Shown: piece by piece, positions 8,138 through 16,586 of the stretch
Position numbering within the stretch: position 1 is the stretch's first letter
Layout: every line of letters begins with the position of its first letter
From: Microthrixaceae bacterium
Lineage (GTDB): Bacteria > Actinomycetota > Acidimicrobiia > Acidimicrobiales > Microtrichaceae
DNA length: 37,457 nucleotides
Direction: 5' to 3'
Assembly (NCBI GenBank): GCA_023958095.1
Contig: JAMLGJ010000029.1
Span: 1 to 37,457, forward strand
The notes under the pieces: generated by a model
The model's input: the letters and a program-made list of their open reading frames with translations, nothing else
Told to the model about the DNA's origin: nothing
Databases searched by the model: none
Program-made: the position numbers and the translations under genes

Positions 8138-8409
8138 CCGAGACGACCGAGGCGCCCGAACGCAACGCCCGCAAGGTGCGTGAAGGGTTGGTCACCTCCA
8201 ACGCCATGGACCGCACCGCGGTCGTGACGGTGACCGACCGCAAGCGCCACCCCAAGTACAACAAGACGATGCGCCAGGACAAGAAGCTCTACGTCCACGA
8301 CGAGGACAACGACCTCAACGTGGGCGACCGCGTGAGGGTCATGGAGACCCGCCCGCTGTCCAAGACGAAGCGCTGGCGCGTGGTCGAGGTCCTGGAGCGT
8401 GCCCGATGA
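8134..8409 (+). CDS. rpsQ: 30S ribosomal protein S17
   Basis: The 91-residue protein has the S17 OB-fold motifs [20 protein letters not shown] and [19 protein letters not shown]17 is a primary 16S rRNA binder. ATG 8134 overlaps the rpmC stop, and the end overlaps rplN by four bases. CGGAGG at 8121-8126 can serve as the binding site. Confidence 0.97.
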   Translation: MTETTEAPERNARKVREGLVTSNAMDRTAVVTVTDRKRHPKYNKTMRQDKKLYVHDEDNDLNVGDRVRVMETRPLSKTKRWRVVEVLERAR

Positions 8410-8774
8410 TCCAACAGGAGACCCGTCTGCGGGTCGCGGACAACTCCGGCGCCCGCGAGGTGCTCGTGATCAAGGTGCTCGGTGGCTCCCGCCGCCGGTA
8501 CGCCTCGATCGGTGATGTCGTCGTCGCGACCGTCAAGGACGCCATCCCCGGTGGTGGTGTGAAGAAGGGTGAGGTCGTCAAGTGCGTGGTGGTCCGCACC
8601 CGCAAGGAGAAGAGGCGCCCCGACGGGAGCTACATCCGCTTCGACGAGAACGCCGCAGTGCTGATCAACGACCAGCGCCAGCCGCGGGGCACCCGCATCT
8701 TCGGTCCGGTGGGCCGTGAGCTCCGGGACGCCAGGTTCATGCGCATCGTGTCACTTGCACCGGAGGTGCTCTGA
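8406..8774 (+). CDS. rplN: 50S ribosomal protein L14
   Basis: This 122-residue protein starts [20 protein letters not shown] and has [19 protein letters not shown], both conserved in L14, which forms intersubunit bridges and binds the silencing factor RsfS. Length is exactly typical. It overlaps both neighbours. Confidence 0.98.
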   Translation: MIQQETRLRVADNSGAREVLVIKVLGGSRRRYASIGDVVVATVKDAIPGGGVKKGEVVKCVVVRTRKEKRRPDGSYIRFDENAAVLINDQRQPRGTRIFGPVGRELRDARFMRIVSLAPEVL

Positions 8775-9076
8775 TGAGGATCCGCAAGGGAGACCAGGTG
8801 GTCGTGCTCAAGGGCAAGGACCGCGGCAAGACCGGTGAGGTCATCGCCGCCCTGCCGGCACGCAACAAGGTCATCGTCGACGGCGTGAACGTGGCCAAGC
8901 GCCACCAGCGCCCCACCCAGGCGATGCAACAGGGCGGGATCATCGACAAGCCGATGCCCATCGACGTGTCAAACGTGGCACTGGTCGACGGCGACAAGCC
9001 CACCCGCGTGGGCTACAACGTCGGCTCCGACGGCACGAAGACCCGGGTGTCAAAGCGCACCGGAGGTGAGCTGTGA
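8774..9076 (+). CDS. rplX: 50S ribosomal protein L24
   Basis: This 100-residue protein contains an N-terminal KOW motif ([20 protein letters not shown]) and the following [13 protein letters not shown] loop. L24 initiates 50S assembly. ATG 8774 overlaps the rplN stop by one base, and the C-terminus overlaps the GTG start of rplE. Confidence 0.97.
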   Translation: MRIRKGDQVVVLKGKDRGKTGEVIAALPARNKVIVDGVNVAKRHQRPTQAMQQGGIIDKPMPIDVSNVALVDGDKPTRVGYNVGSDGTKTRVSKRTGGEL

Positions 9077-9636
9077 GTACCACTTCGATAACACCCCGGC
9101 TCAAGGAGCGCTACGACTCTGAGATCCGCGCACAGCTGCAGGAGCAGCTCGGCTGCCACGTGATGGAGGTGCCCCGACTCGAGAAGATCGTTCTCAACGT
9201 CGGCGCCGGTGCAGCCGTGGACAACAAGGGTCTGATCGAGAAGATCGTGACCGACATGACCGCCATCGCCGGCCAGAAGCCGGTGGTGACCCGGGCCAAG
9301 AAGTCGATCGCGGGGTTCAAGCTCCGCGAGGGAAACCCCATCGGCGTGAAGGTGACGTTGCGTTCCGCTCAGATGTGGGAGTTCTTCGACCGCCTGGTCA
9401 CCCTGGCGATTCCCCGTATCCGTGACTTCCGCGGCCTCAACCCGAAGGCGTTCGACGGCCGGGGCAACTACACCTTCGGTGTCACCGAGCAGCTCATCTT
9501 CCCGGAGATCGACTACGACAAGATCGACGCGACCCGGGGCATGGACATCACGATCGTGACCACCGCCCGTACCAATGCCGAGGGCAAGGCACTGCTCGAT
9601 GCCTTCGGCTTCCCGTTCCGACGCGAGGGACTCTGA
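9073..9636 (+). CDS. rplE: 50S ribosomal protein L5
   Basis: This 187-residue protein has [36 protein letters not shown] and [17 protein letters not shown], the L5 pattern. L5 binds 5S rRNA in the central protuberance. GTG 9073 overlaps the rplX stop by four bases and follows GGAGGTGAG. Confidence 0.97.
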   Translation: MSTTSITPRLKERYDSEIRAQLQEQLGCHVMEVPRLEKIVLNVGAGAAVDNKGLIEKIVTDMTAIAGQKPVVTRAKKSIAGFKLREGNPIGVKVTLRSAQMWEFFDRLVTLAIPRIRDFRGLNPKAFDGRGNYTFGVTEQLIFPEIDYDKIDATRGMDITIVTTARTNAEGKALLDAFGFPFRREGL

Positions 9637-9637
9637 G

Positions 9638-9823
9638 ATGGCAAAGCAAGGCCTGAAGAACAAGCAGCAGCGCACCCCCAAGTTCAAGGTGCGGGCCTAC
9701 ACCCGTTGCCGCAAGTGCGGTCGACCGCGGTCGGTGTACCGCCGTTTCGGTCTGTGTCGCGTGTGCCTGCGGGAACTCGCCCATGCCGGGGAGATCCCCG
9801 GCGTGACCAAGGCGAGCTGGTGA
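9638..9823 (+). CDS. rpsZ: 30S ribosomal protein S14, zinc-binding type Z
   Basis: The 61-residue protein ([18 protein letters not shown] start) carries two CxxC pairs (Cys24/27 and Cys40/43) that form a zinc ribbon, as in the short type Z S14. The start is ATG 9638, one base after the rplE stop. Many actinobacteria also keep a zinc-free copy elsewhere under Zur control, which cannot be checked here. Confidence 0.96.
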   Translation: MAKQGLKNKQQRTPKFKVRAYTRCRKCGRPRSVYRRFGLCRVCLRELAHAGEIPGVTKASW

Positions 9824-9836
9824 GGGAGGTCCAACA

Positions 9837-10241
9837 GTGTCAATGACAGATCCGATCGCCGACATGCTCACCCGCATCCGCAACGCCAACACGGCGATGC
9901 ACGACGAGGTGCGCATGCCGTCGTCAAAGCAGAAGGTCGCCCTGGCCGAGGTTCTCAAGGCCGAGGGCTACATCACCGACTTCGAGGTCAGCGACGATCC
10001 CAGCTCGCCGGGCAAGTTGCTCAACATCGACCTCAAGTACTCGCCCGACCGCCGTCGGGTGATCTCGGGCCTGCGCCGGGTTTCCAAGCCCGGACTGCGG
10101 GTCTACCGGGGCCACAACGAGATCGAGCGCGTGCTCGGTGGCCTCGGTGTAGCAGTCCTGTCCACCTCCAAGGGGCTCATGTCCGACCGCGAGGCTCGTC
10201 GCCGGCGTGTCGGTGGTGAGGTCCTCTGCCACGTCTGGTGA
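9837..10241 (+). CDS. rpsH: 30S ribosomal protein S8
   Basis: This 134-residue protein has [17 protein letters not shown] and a C-terminus [20 protein letters not shown], diagnostic for S8, which organises the 16S central domain and regulates the spc operon in E. coli. GTG 9837 sits six bases after GGGAGGT. An in-frame ATG at 9843 is a less likely start, because actinobacterial S8 usually begins with two extra residues. Confidence 0.97.
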   Translation: MSMTDPIADMLTRIRNANTAMHDEVRMPSSKQKVALAEVLKAEGYITDFEVSDDPSSPGKLLNIDLKYSPDRRRVISGLRRVSKPGLRVYRGHNEIERVLGGLGVAVLSTSKGLMSDREARRRRVGGEVLCHVW

Positions 10242-10248
10242 GGTCCCG

Positions 10249-10788
10249 ATGTCTCGCATAGGAAACGCACCGGTCGCGGTGCCCAGCGGTGTCGACATCA
10301 CCGTCGCCGGTCAGACGGTGACCGTGAAGGGCCCCAAGGGCGAGCTGTCCCAGGTGGTGCCCGAGTTGATCACCGTTCGCCAGGAGGGCGACGAGGTGCT
10401 CGTCGAGCGCTCCTCGGACGACCGCGAGAGCCGCTCCCTTCACGGGCTCATGCGATCGCTGGTGGCGAACATGGTCACCGGTGTGACCGACGGCTACGTG
10501 AAGAACCTGGAGATCCAGGGTGTGGGATACCGCGCCACCGCGAAGGGTGACCGCACTCTCGAGCTCGCTCTCGGGTTCTCGCATCCGGTCACCGTCGAGG
10601 CGCCCGAGGGTGTGACCTTCAACGTGCCCCAGCCCACCCAGATCGAGGTGCACGGGATCGACAAGCAGCTGGTCGGCCAGGTGGCTGCCAACATCCGCCG
10701 TTGGCGCGAGCCGGAGCCCTACAAGGGCAAGGGCGTGCGCTACGCGGGCGAGCACGTGCGCCGCAAGGCCGGCAAGGCGGGTAAGTGA
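10249..10788 (+). CDS. rplF: 50S ribosomal protein L6
   Basis: This 179-residue protein starts [17 protein letters not shown] and ends with [20 protein letters not shown], the L6 signature. L6 lies near the GTPase-associated centre. ATG 10249 was chosen over an in-frame GTG at 10207, which would overlap rpsH and add 14 unrelated residues. Confidence 0.97.
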   Translation: MSRIGNAPVAVPSGVDITVAGQTVTVKGPKGELSQVVPELITVRQEGDEVLVERSSDDRESRSLHGLMRSLVANMVTGVTDGYVKNLEIQGVGYRATAKGDRTLELALGFSHPVTVEAPEGVTFNVPQPTQIEVHGIDKQLVGQVAANIRRWREPEPYKGKGVRYAGEHVRRKAGKAGK

Positions 10789-10822
10789 TGAGAGCCGGGT
10801 CAAACGGTCGTCAGGAGCGCCC

Positions 10823-11185
10823 ATGAGCGACAAGTCGAAACAGAAGCGGGATCTCCGCAACCGCCGCCACTCGAGGCTGCGCCGCAAGGTCGTGGGCACC
10901 GCCGAGCGCCCGCGCCTCGCGGTGTTCAGGTCCAACCGCCACATCGTGGCCCAGGTCATCGACGACGCTGCCGGCAACACGGTCGCCGCCGCCAGCTCGC
11001 TCGAGGCCGACCTGCGGGTCGCCGGCACGGGCCGGGAGACAGCGGCGAAGGTCGGAGCACTCGTGGCCGAACGCGCCCGTGAGGCGGGGATCGAAACCGT
11101 CGTGTTCGACCGTGGGGGCAACCGCTACCACGGTCGGGTGGCGGCGCTGGCCGACGCCGCACGTGACGCAGGACTGGAGTTCTGA
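10823..11185 (+). CDS. rplR: 50S ribosomal protein L18
   Basis: The 120-residue protein shows [20 protein letters not shown] and a C-terminal [20 protein letters not shown], as in L18, the main 5S rRNA binder with L5. AGGAGC at 10813-10818 precedes ATG 10823. The stop overlaps the rpsE start. Confidence 0.97.
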   Translation: MSDKSKQKRDLRNRRHSRLRRKVVGTAERPRLAVFRSNRHIVAQVIDDAAGNTVAAASSLEADLRVAGTGRETAAKVGALVAERAREAGIETVVFDRGGNRYHGRVAALADAARDAGLEF

Positions 11186-11760
11186 TGGCAGTGAACGCAA
11201 GTGACGACCTGGCTCTGCGCGAGTCGAGGGTCATCAACATCAACCGGGTCGCGAAGGTGGTCAAGGGTGGCCGTCGGTTCTCCTTCACCGCACTCGTGGT
11301 GATCGGCGACGGCGCCGGTCGGGTCGGACTCGGCTACGGAAAGGCCAAGGAGGTGCCCCTCGCCATCCAGAAGGGCACCGAGGAGGCCAAGCGCAACCTG
11401 TTCTCCGTGCCGATGGCCGGTGGCACCATCGTGCACCCCATCGTCGGTGTGTGCGGCGCCGGACGCGTCATGCTGAAGCCGGCCTCCGCCGGTACCGGGG
11501 TGATCGCCGGTGGCGCCGCCCGTGCCATCCTCGAGGAGGCCGGCATCCAGGACGTGCTGTGCAAGTCCCTGGGCTCCCCCAACTACATCAACGTGGCCAA
11601 GGCGACCATCAACGGCCTGAGCGAGTTGCGTCGCCCGGAGGACATCGCGGCACTGCGTGGCCTCCCTGCCGACGAGTTCGTGCCCGGCGGTCTGCTGCGT
11701 GCCTACGAGGAGGGCCGCAAGGCCTCCGCGCCTGCGGGCGACTCGGACGGGGAGGACTGA
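11185..11760 (+). CDS. rpsE: 30S ribosomal protein S5
   Basis: This 191-residue protein has the S5 double-stranded RNA-binding part ([19 protein letters not shown], then [12 protein letters not shown]) and the C-terminal domain with [20 protein letters not shown]5 contributes to decoding accuracy and mRNA unwinding. It is joined to rplR and rpmD by TGATG overlaps. Confidence 0.97.
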   Translation: MAVNASDDLALRESRVININRVAKVVKGGRRFSFTALVVIGDGAGRVGLGYGKAKEVPLAIQKGTEEAKRNLFSVPMAGGTIVHPIVGVCGAGRVMLKPASAGTGVIAGGAARAILEEAGIQDVLCKSLGSPNYINVAKATINGLSELRRPEDIAALRGLPADEFVPGGLLRAYEEGRKASAPAGDSDGED

Positions 11761-11960
11761 TGGCGAAGGTCAGGGTCACCCAGGTCCGGTCCTCCATCGG
11801 CACCAAGCCCAAGCAGCGCGGCACCCTTCGTGCCCTGGGGCTGGGTCGTATCGGCAAGTCGCACGAGATAGAGGACAGCCCCGAGTTGCGGGGCCAGATC
11901 GCCAAGGTCCCCCACCTCGTGGAGGTCGAGGACGCAGGCGGGGAAGGCAGCGAGAAATGA
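11760..11960 (+). CDS. rpmD: 50S ribosomal protein L30
   Basis: This 66-residue product reads [20 protein letters not shown] and continues TLRALGLGRIGKSHEIED, the full L30 domain. A short acidic tail (EDAGGEGSEK) follows. The start overlaps the rpsE stop, and the rplO start lies inside its last codons (ATGA). Confidence 0.96.
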   Translation: MAKVRVTQVRSSIGTKPKQRGTLRALGLGRIGKSHEIEDSPELRGQIAKVPHLVEVEDAGGEGSEK

Positions 11961-12442
11961 AGGTCCATGACCTCAAGCCCGCAGAGGGTTCCCGCAAGCG
12001 GTCCAAGCGCGTCGGGCGCGGCATCGCCGGCAAGGGCGGCAAGACCGCGGGCCGCGGCACCAAGGGCCAGCGCGCACGGGGCACCGTTCCGGTCGGCTTC
12101 GAGGGCGGCCAGCTGCCGCTGCACATGCGTGTGCCCAAGCTGCGCGGCTTCAACAACCCGTTCCGCGTGGAGTACCAGGCGATCAACCTCGACACCATCG
12201 AGGCCTCCGGGTTGACCGAGGTCACCCCCGAGACGCTGCTGGCCAAGGGACTCGTGGGCAAGGGTGCGCTCGTGAAGGTCCTCGGACGCGGCGAGCTCAA
12301 CCGTTCGGTGACCGTCAAGGTCCACGCCTGTTCGAAGTCCGCGGAGGCTGCGATCACCGGTGCGGGTGGTAGCTTCGAGGCGCTGCCCCTGCCGTTCTCG
12401 GTCCGCCCTGCGTTCTCGGGCAGCGCACACACCAACCGCTGA
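11957..12442 (+). CDS. rplO: 50S ribosomal protein L15
   Basis: The 161-residue protein has the Gly/Arg-rich L15 N-terminus (LKPAEGSRKRSKRVGRGI, then GKTAGRGTKGQRAR) and a conserved GFEGGQLPLHMRVPKLRG. L15 is a late-assembly 50S protein. ATG 11957 overlaps the rpmD stop. Confidence 0.97.
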   Translation: MKVHDLKPAEGSRKRSKRVGRGIAGKGGKTAGRGTKGQRARGTVPVGFEGGQLPLHMRVPKLRGFNNPFRVEYQAINLDTIEASGLTEVTPETLLAKGLVGKGALVKVLGRGELNRSVTVKVHACSKSAEAAITGAGGSFEALPLPFSVRPAFSGSAHTNR

Positions 12443-12447
12443 GAAGC

Positions 12448-12489
12448 GCCGGCTGACCGCCGGCCAGTCGCCCTCCCGGCCAAGGCCGG
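12448..12489 (+). other. Paired hairpins between rplO and secY
   Basis: Two small stems lie in the 74-base gap: GCCGGC/GCCGGC (12448-12453 and 12459-12464) and CCGGCC/GGCCGG (12476-12481 and 12484-12489). They could attenuate transcription or protect mRNA between the ribosomal genes and secY. There is no T-run. Confidence 0.35.
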
Positions 12490-12516
12490 ACCCCACGGAA
12501 CCAGGAGCAATTGCCA

Positions 12517-13839
12517 GTGTCCCGAATCGGCAACATCGTCAAAGTGCCAGACCTGCGCAACAAGGTGTTGTTCACCCTGGCGATGCTGCTGTTGTACCGG
12601 TTCGGTTCGTTCCTGCCGGTGCCCGGGGTGGACCAGAACGCGGTCCGGGCGATCGAGGACCAGGCCCGAGAGGGCGGCGTGCTCGCCTACCTGCAGCTGT
12701 TCTCGGGTCGGGCGCTGACGCAGTTCAGCCTCTTCGCGCTCGGGATCATGCCGTACATCACGGCATCGATCATCATGCAGATCCTCCAGGTGGTGATCCC
12801 GAAGCTCCAGGAGTGGCAGCAGCAGGGCGCGGTGGGGCAGCGCAAGATCACCCAGTGGACGCGCTACGTGACCATCGGCATCTCGATCCTGCAGGCCACC
12901 GGGTTCACCTTCCTGTTCGCCAACGGGGGAGGTGGGCTGGCCGGCGACAGCAACATCAGCCTCGTGTCGGTGTGGAGTCCGCTGCGCGTGATGCTCATCG
13001 TCACCACGCTCACCGCCGGGTCGGCACTGTTGATGTGGATGGGTGAGCTGATCACCAACCGTGGTGTCGGCAACGGCATGTCGCTCATCATCTTCGCCTC
13101 GGTGGTCTCCGGCATGCCCGCCGCGTTCACCGCCATCTACGGCTCCGAGAACGGCACCGCCAAGCTCGCGATCTTCCTCGCCATCTTCGTGTTGATGATC
13201 GGGTTCATCGTGTTCGTTGAACAGGGCCAGCGGCGCATTCCGGTGCAGTTCGCCAAGCGTGTGGTCGGCCGCAAGCAGTACGCGGGCCAGTCCACCTACA
13301 TCCCGCTCAAGGTGAACCAGGCGGGTGTGATCCCGATCATCTTCGCCAGCGCGGTTCTCAACCTGCCGGTGCTGATCTCGCAGATCCTCCCCTCGGATGG
13401 CTGGGGTGCGTCGGTGTCCAGCTGGATCAACGACAACCTCGTCAACACCATCAACCCGATCTACCTGACCTTCCTGGGACTGCTGATCGTCGGCTTCGCG
13501 TACTTCTACACCGCGATCTCGTTCGACCCGGTCCAGCAGGCAGACAACCTGCGAAAGCAGGGTGGGTTCATCCCGGGCATCCGTCCCGGGCCCCAGACCG
13601 AGACCTACCTGACCAAGGTCCTCAACCGGATCACGCTCCCCGGGGCCCTGTTCATAGCCATGCTGGCGGTCCTGCCGACGATCATCGTGTCGGCCCTGGT
13701 GGGCGGCAACTCCAATGCGGCCTTCGCCTTCGGTGGCGCATCGCTGCTGATCGCAGTGGGTGTGGCGCTCGAGACGATGAAGCAGGTCGACAGCCAGTTG
13801 ATGATGCGCAACTACGAGGGCTTCCTGTCCTCCAAGTGA
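12517..13839 (+). CDS. secY: Protein translocase subunit SecY
   Basis: The 440-residue integral membrane protein shows the usual ten hydrophobic helices and SecY motifs (ALGIMPYITASIIMQIL, then NRGVGNGMSLIIFA, and LKVNQAGVIPIIFASAVL). It forms the Sec channel with SecE and SecG. I prefer GTG 12517, nine bases after AGGAG (12503-12507), to TTG 12511, which is only three bases away. The alternative adds two residues. It is the last gene of the rplC cluster before adk. Confidence 0.96.
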   Translation: MSRIGNIVKVPDLRNKVLFTLAMLLLYRFGSFLPVPGVDQNAVRAIEDQAREGGVLAYLQLFSGRALTQFSLFALGIMPYITASIIMQILQVVIPKLQEWQQQGAVGQRKITQWTRYVTIGISILQATGFTFLFANGGGGLAGDSNISLVSVWSPLRVMLIVTTLTAGSALLMWMGELITNRGVGNGMSLIIFASVVSGMPAAFTAIYGSENGTAKLAIFLAIFVLMIGFIVFVEQGQRRIPVQFAKRVVGRKQYAGQSTYIPLKVNQAGVIPIIFASAVLNLPVLISQILPSDGWGASVSSWINDNLVNTINPIYLTFLGLLIVGFAYFYTAISFDPVQQADNLRKQGGFIPGIRPGPQTETYLTKVLNRITLPGALFIAMLAVLPTIIVSALVGGNSNAAFAFGGASLLIAVGVALETMKQVDSQLMMRNYEGFLSSK

Positions 13840-13870
13840 CCGGCCAGCATCCCCTCCGGAGAGGCAGCAC

Positions 13871-14536
13871 ATGGGTTCGAGCAACGACAGCCAGGTTCGC
13901 CTGATCGTCTTCGGACGCCAGGGTGCGGGCAAGGGCACCCAGGCCTCGCGCCTTGCGCAGAACCACGGGATCCCCCACATCTCCACCGGTGACATGCTGC
14001 GCGAGGCGGTGCGCGAGGGCACCGACTTCGGCAAGCGGGCCAAGGAGTACATGGACGCCGGGCAGCTGCTGCCCGACGACGTGATGCTCGGGCTCGTCTC
14101 GGAGCGCCTCTCGCGGCCCGACACCTCGAGGGGCTGGCTCCTGGACGGCTTTCCCCGCACCGCGGGCCAGGCCGAGGACCTGCAGGGGCTGGTGGCCGAT
14201 GGCGGGATCACGCTCGCGATCAACCTCGAGGTGCCCGAGGACGTGGTGGTCGATCGCATCTCGTCGCGCCGGGTCTGCGAGAGCTGCGGCACGATCTACT
14301 CGGTGGGTGACCCGTCGGCCGATTCAGGCAAGTGCGCGAAGTGCGGCGGCACCGTGGTCCAACGCGACGACGACACCGAGGACGCAGTGCGTGCGCGCCT
14401 GGCCACCTACAACGAGCAGACCGCGCCGCTGCTCGGTTGGTTCGAGGCCCAGGGCCTGCTGGCCAACGTCGACGGTGTGGGTTCACCCGACGAGGTGGCC
14501 ACGCGGGTCGGAGCAGCGGTGGACGAGCGGCTCTGA
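13871..14536 (+). CDS. adk: Adenylate kinase, zinc-LID type
   Basis: This 221-residue enzyme interconverts AMP, ADP and ATP. The P-loop is [11 protein letters not shown] (Gly15 to Gln24), in which Arg-Gln replaces the more common Pro-Pro. [10 protein letters not shown] and LLDGFPRT are the AMP-binding segments. Four cysteines (136, 139, 155 and 158) in the LID form a structural zinc site. GGAGAGG at 13858-13864 precedes ATG 13871. In many bacteria map follows adk. Here infA comes next. Confidence 0.97.
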   Translation: MGSSNDSQVRLIVFGRQGAGKGTQASRLAQNHGIPHISTGDMLREAVREGTDFGKRAKEYMDAGQLLPDDVMLGLVSERLSRPDTSRGWLLDGFPRTAGQAEDLQGLVADGGITLAINLEVPEDVVVDRISSRRVCESCGTIYSVGDPSADSGKCAKCGGTVVQRDDDTEDAVRARLATYNEQTAPLLGWFEAQGLLANVDGVGSPDEVATRVGAAVDERL

Positions 14537-14543
14537 GCCGCCT

Positions 14544-14572
14544 TTGATCCACCCGGCGCGAAGTTCTAATGT
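14544..14572 (+). promoter_or_regulatory. Candidate promoter for infA
   Basis: TTGATC (14544-14549) and TAATGT (14567-14572) are 17 bases apart. Transcription would begin around 14579, at the edge of a 9-bp stem (14575-14583 with 14605-14613), leaving a leader of about 70 nt. Confidence 0.5.
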
Positions 14573-14574
14573 AG

Positions 14575-14613
14575 TGGACCGGCCGCATTGCCGTGCGCAT
14601 GCGCGCCGGTCCA
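14575..14613 (+). other. Hairpin in the infA leader
   Basis: TGGACCGGC (14575-14583) pairs perfectly with GCCGGTCCA (14605-14613). Inside the loop is the palindrome GCGCATGCGC. GGACCGGCCGCA from the left arm recurs at 14905-14916 after infA. Confidence 0.5.
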
Positions 14614-14635
14614 GTAGTGCCCCCCGGGGCCCAAC

Positions 14636-14642
14636 AGGAGGA
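14636..14642 (+). promoter_or_regulatory. Shine-Dalgarno that fixes a CTG start for infA
   Basis: AGGAGGA at 14636-14642 is nearly complete and ends six bases before CTG 14649. No ATG, GTG or TTG in the infA frame lies at useful spacing, so this site argues for initiation at CTG. Confidence 0.7.
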
Positions 14643-14648
14643 AGAGTT

Positions 14649-14873
14649 CTGGCCAAGTCCAAGGAAGACGCAATCGTTCTCGAGGGAACGGTCACCGAGT
14701 CGTTGCCGAACGCCAACTTCAGGGTGGAGCTCGACAACGGCCACGAGGTCTTGGCGCACATCTCCGGCAAGATGCGGATGCACTACATCCGGATCCTCCC
14801 CGGCGACAAGGTGCAGGTCGAACTCACCCCCTACGACCTCTCCCGGGGTCGCATCACCTACCGCTACAAGTGA
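14649..14873 (+). CDS. infA: Translation initiation factor IF-1, apparent CTG start
   Basis: The 74-residue product ([20 protein letters not shown] after the first residue, then [20 protein letters not shown] and RGRITYRYK) is a complete IF-1 OB fold. IF-1 occupies the 30S A site during initiation. The family N-terminus is MAK, and the codon before Ala-Lys here is CTG, placed six bases after AGGAGGA. The nearest in-frame alternative, GTG 14574, would add 25 unrelated residues and lies at the predicted transcription start. A CTG start is rare and might make IF-1 synthesis depend on initiation fidelity. That is a hypothesis, and a base error is the simplest alternative. Confidence 0.93.
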   Translation: MAKSKEDAIVLEGTVTESLPNANFRVELDNGHEVLAHISGKMRMHYIRILPGDKVQVELTPYDLSRGRITYRYK

Positions 14874-14891
14874 TCCGAAGGGATCCGTGAA

Positions 14892-14913
14892 GGCCGGTCC
14901 ACCCGGACCGGCC
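14892..14913 (+). terminator. Hairpin between infA and rpmJ
   Basis: GGCCGGTCC (14892-14900) pairs perfectly with GGACCGGCC (14905-14913) around a four-base loop, 18 bases after the infA stop. It could partly terminate or stabilise the infA message. Its sequence repeats that of the infA leader stem. Confidence 0.5.
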
Positions 14914-14942
14914 GCACAACTATCGAACAGGCTGTCACGCCC

Positions 14943-15056
14943 ATGAAGGTCCGACCGAGCGTCAAGAAGATGTGTGAGAACTGCAGGGTCATCCGCCGCA
15001 ACCGGCGGGTGATGGTCATCTGCGACAACCCGCGCCACAAGCAGCGCCAGGGCTGA
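14943..15056 (+). CDS. rpmJ: 50S ribosomal protein L36
   Basis: This 37-residue protein ([20 protein letters not shown] start) has the zinc ligands Cys11, Cys14, Cys27 and His32, so it is the zinc-binding form. It is complete at the usual length. It lies between infA and rpsM, the standard place. Confidence 0.97.
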   Translation: MKVRPSVKKMCENCRVIRRNRRVMVICDNPRHKQRQG

Positions 15057-15139
15057 TCCGCAGGCCGGCGCCGCCCCGGCAGCCCGCACCACAGCGAACA
15101 CCGAGCCACAGCCGACAACTAGAAGGCATCCCAGGAGCC

Positions 15140-15517
15140 ATGGCACGAATTTCAGGCATAGACATACCACGCGAGAAGCGCCTCGTGGTCTCCCTCACCT
15201 ATCTGTACGGGGTCGGACCGACCACTGCCGCGAACATCTGCGAGGCCACCGGGATCGACCCCTCGACCCGGGTGAAGGACCTCACCGACGCCGAGGTGGC
15301 CCAGCTGCGCAGCCACGTCGAGGACAACTTCAAGATCGAGGGTGACCTCCGCCGCGAGGTCAACCAGAACATCAAGCGCAAGATGGAGATCGGCTGCTAC
15401 CAGGGCCTGCGGCACCGCCGTGGACTGCCCGTGCGCGGCCAGCGCACCCATACCAACGCAAGGACCCGCAAGGGCCCCAAGAAGACCGTCGCCGGCAAGA
15501 AGAAGATCAGGAAGTAG
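15140..15517 (+). CDS. rpsM: 30S ribosomal protein S13
   Basis: The 125-residue protein begins [20 protein letters not shown] and has the H2TH region and the basic C-terminus [21 protein letters not shown]13 contacts the P-site tRNA and L5. CCAGGAG at 15131-15137 lies two bases before ATG 15140, which is closer than usual. Confidence 0.98.
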   Translation: MARISGIDIPREKRLVVSLTYLYGVGPTTAANICEATGIDPSTRVKDLTDAEVAQLRSHVEDNFKIEGDLRREVNQNIKRKMEIGCYQGLRHRRGLPVRGQRTHTNARTRKGPKKTVAGKKKIRK

Positions 15518-15520
15518 GAG

Positions 15521-15919
15521 ATGGCTAAACCAGCCGCAGGGGGTCGTCGACCCCGCCGCAAGGAGCGCAAGAACGTCACCCACGGTGTCGTGCACATCAA
15601 GAGCTCCTTCAACAACACGATCGTTTCGATCACCGACCAGGACGGCAACGTCCTGTCGTGGGCATCGGCGGGCAACGCCGGGTTCAAGGGCTCCCGCAAG
15701 TCCACGCCGTTCGCAGCACAGCTCGCTGCCGAGCAGGCGGCCCGCAAGGCGATGGACCACGGGGTGCGCAAGGTCGACGTCGTGGTCAAGGGTCCGGGCT
15801 CGGGCCGTGAGACGGCCATCCGCTCCATCCAGAACGTGGGCATCGAGGTCACCGGGATCAAGGACGTGACACCTGTTCCCCACAACGGCTGCCGGCCCCC
15901 CAAGCGGCGGAGGATGTAG
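15521..15919 (+). CDS. rpsK: 30S ribosomal protein S11
   Basis: The 132-residue protein has [19 protein letters not shown] and a C-terminus with [15 protein letters not shown], as in S11 on the 30S platform. It follows rpsM by three bases, with TAGGAG giving a close binding site. Confidence 0.98.
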   Translation: MAKPAAGGRRPRRKERKNVTHGVVHIKSSFNNTIVSITDQDGNVLSWASAGNAGFKGSRKSTPFAAQLAAEQAARKAMDHGVRKVDVVVKGPGSGRETAIRSIQNVGIEVTGIKDVTPVPHNGCRPPKRRRM

Positions 15920-15921
15920 GA

Positions 15922-16539
15922 ATGTCTCGCTACACAGGACCAAAGGCACGCGTCTCCCGCCGCCTCGGCACCAACATCTGGGGCACCGCCGGCGAGAACC
16001 GCGCGATGGAGAACCGCCCCTACCCGCCGGGGGAGCACGGACGCACCCGGCGTCGCGGCAACGTCAGCGAGTACCTGCTGCAGCTCCAGGAGAAGCAGAA
16101 GGCCCGCTTCACCTACGGCATGGGTGAGCGCCAGTTCCGCAACCTCTACGCGGAGGCCAACCGCCGCCCCGGCGTCACCGGCGAGACCCTGCTCATGTTC
16201 TGTGAGCTGCGCCTCGACAACGTCGTGTACCGCGCCGGCTGGGGAGCGACCCGCCCCCAGGCCCGCCAGTTCGTCTCGCACGGACACGTCGAGGTGAACG
16301 GCCGTCGCGTGAACGTGCCGAGCTACCGGCTGCGCAAGGGCGATGTCGTGCGCCTGCGCGACAAGTCACGCAACATGGTGGTGCTCCAGTGGAACGAGGA
16401 GCACTACGGCCGCACCCCGCCGCCGTGGCTGGACGCGGCCGACGGTGGCCGTGAGGTCACCGTGAGGGAGCTCCCGCTGCGGGAACACATCGACACCCCG
16501 GTCAAGGAATCCCTGATCGTCGAGCTCTACTCCAAGTAG
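15922..16539 (+). CDS. rpsD: 30S ribosomal protein S4
   Basis: This 205-residue protein starts MSRYTGPKARVSRRLGTNIW, has the S4 domain (RLDNVVYRAGWGATRPQARQ, then GHVEVNGRRVNVPSY) and ends in LIVELYSK. It lacks the N-terminal cysteine cluster, so it is the zinc-free type. S4 nucleates 30S assembly and in E. coli represses the alpha operon. Confidence 0.98.
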   Translation: MSRYTGPKARVSRRLGTNIWGTAGENRAMENRPYPPGEHGRTRRRGNVSEYLLQLQEKQKARFTYGMGERQFRNLYAEANRRPGVTGETLLMFCELRLDNVVYRAGWGATRPQARQFVSHGHVEVNGRRVNVPSYRLRKGDVVRLRDKSRNMVVLQWNEEHYGRTPPPWLDAADGGREVTVRELPLREHIDTPVKESLIVELYSK

Positions 16540-16586
16540 TCCGAAACCCCCCAAGACACGCGCACCCGCCACCAGAGGTTCAACAC

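Noticed and set aside
11776..14292. Reverse-strand open frame of 838 codons
   Set aside because: It covers rpmD, rplO, secY and adk on the other strand, and its translation is low-complexity His/Asp/Arg-rich with no domain.
14574..14648. GTG 14574 as a normal start for infA
   Set aside because: It coincides with the predicted transcription start, lacks a Shine-Dalgarno and adds 25 residues that IF-1 never has.
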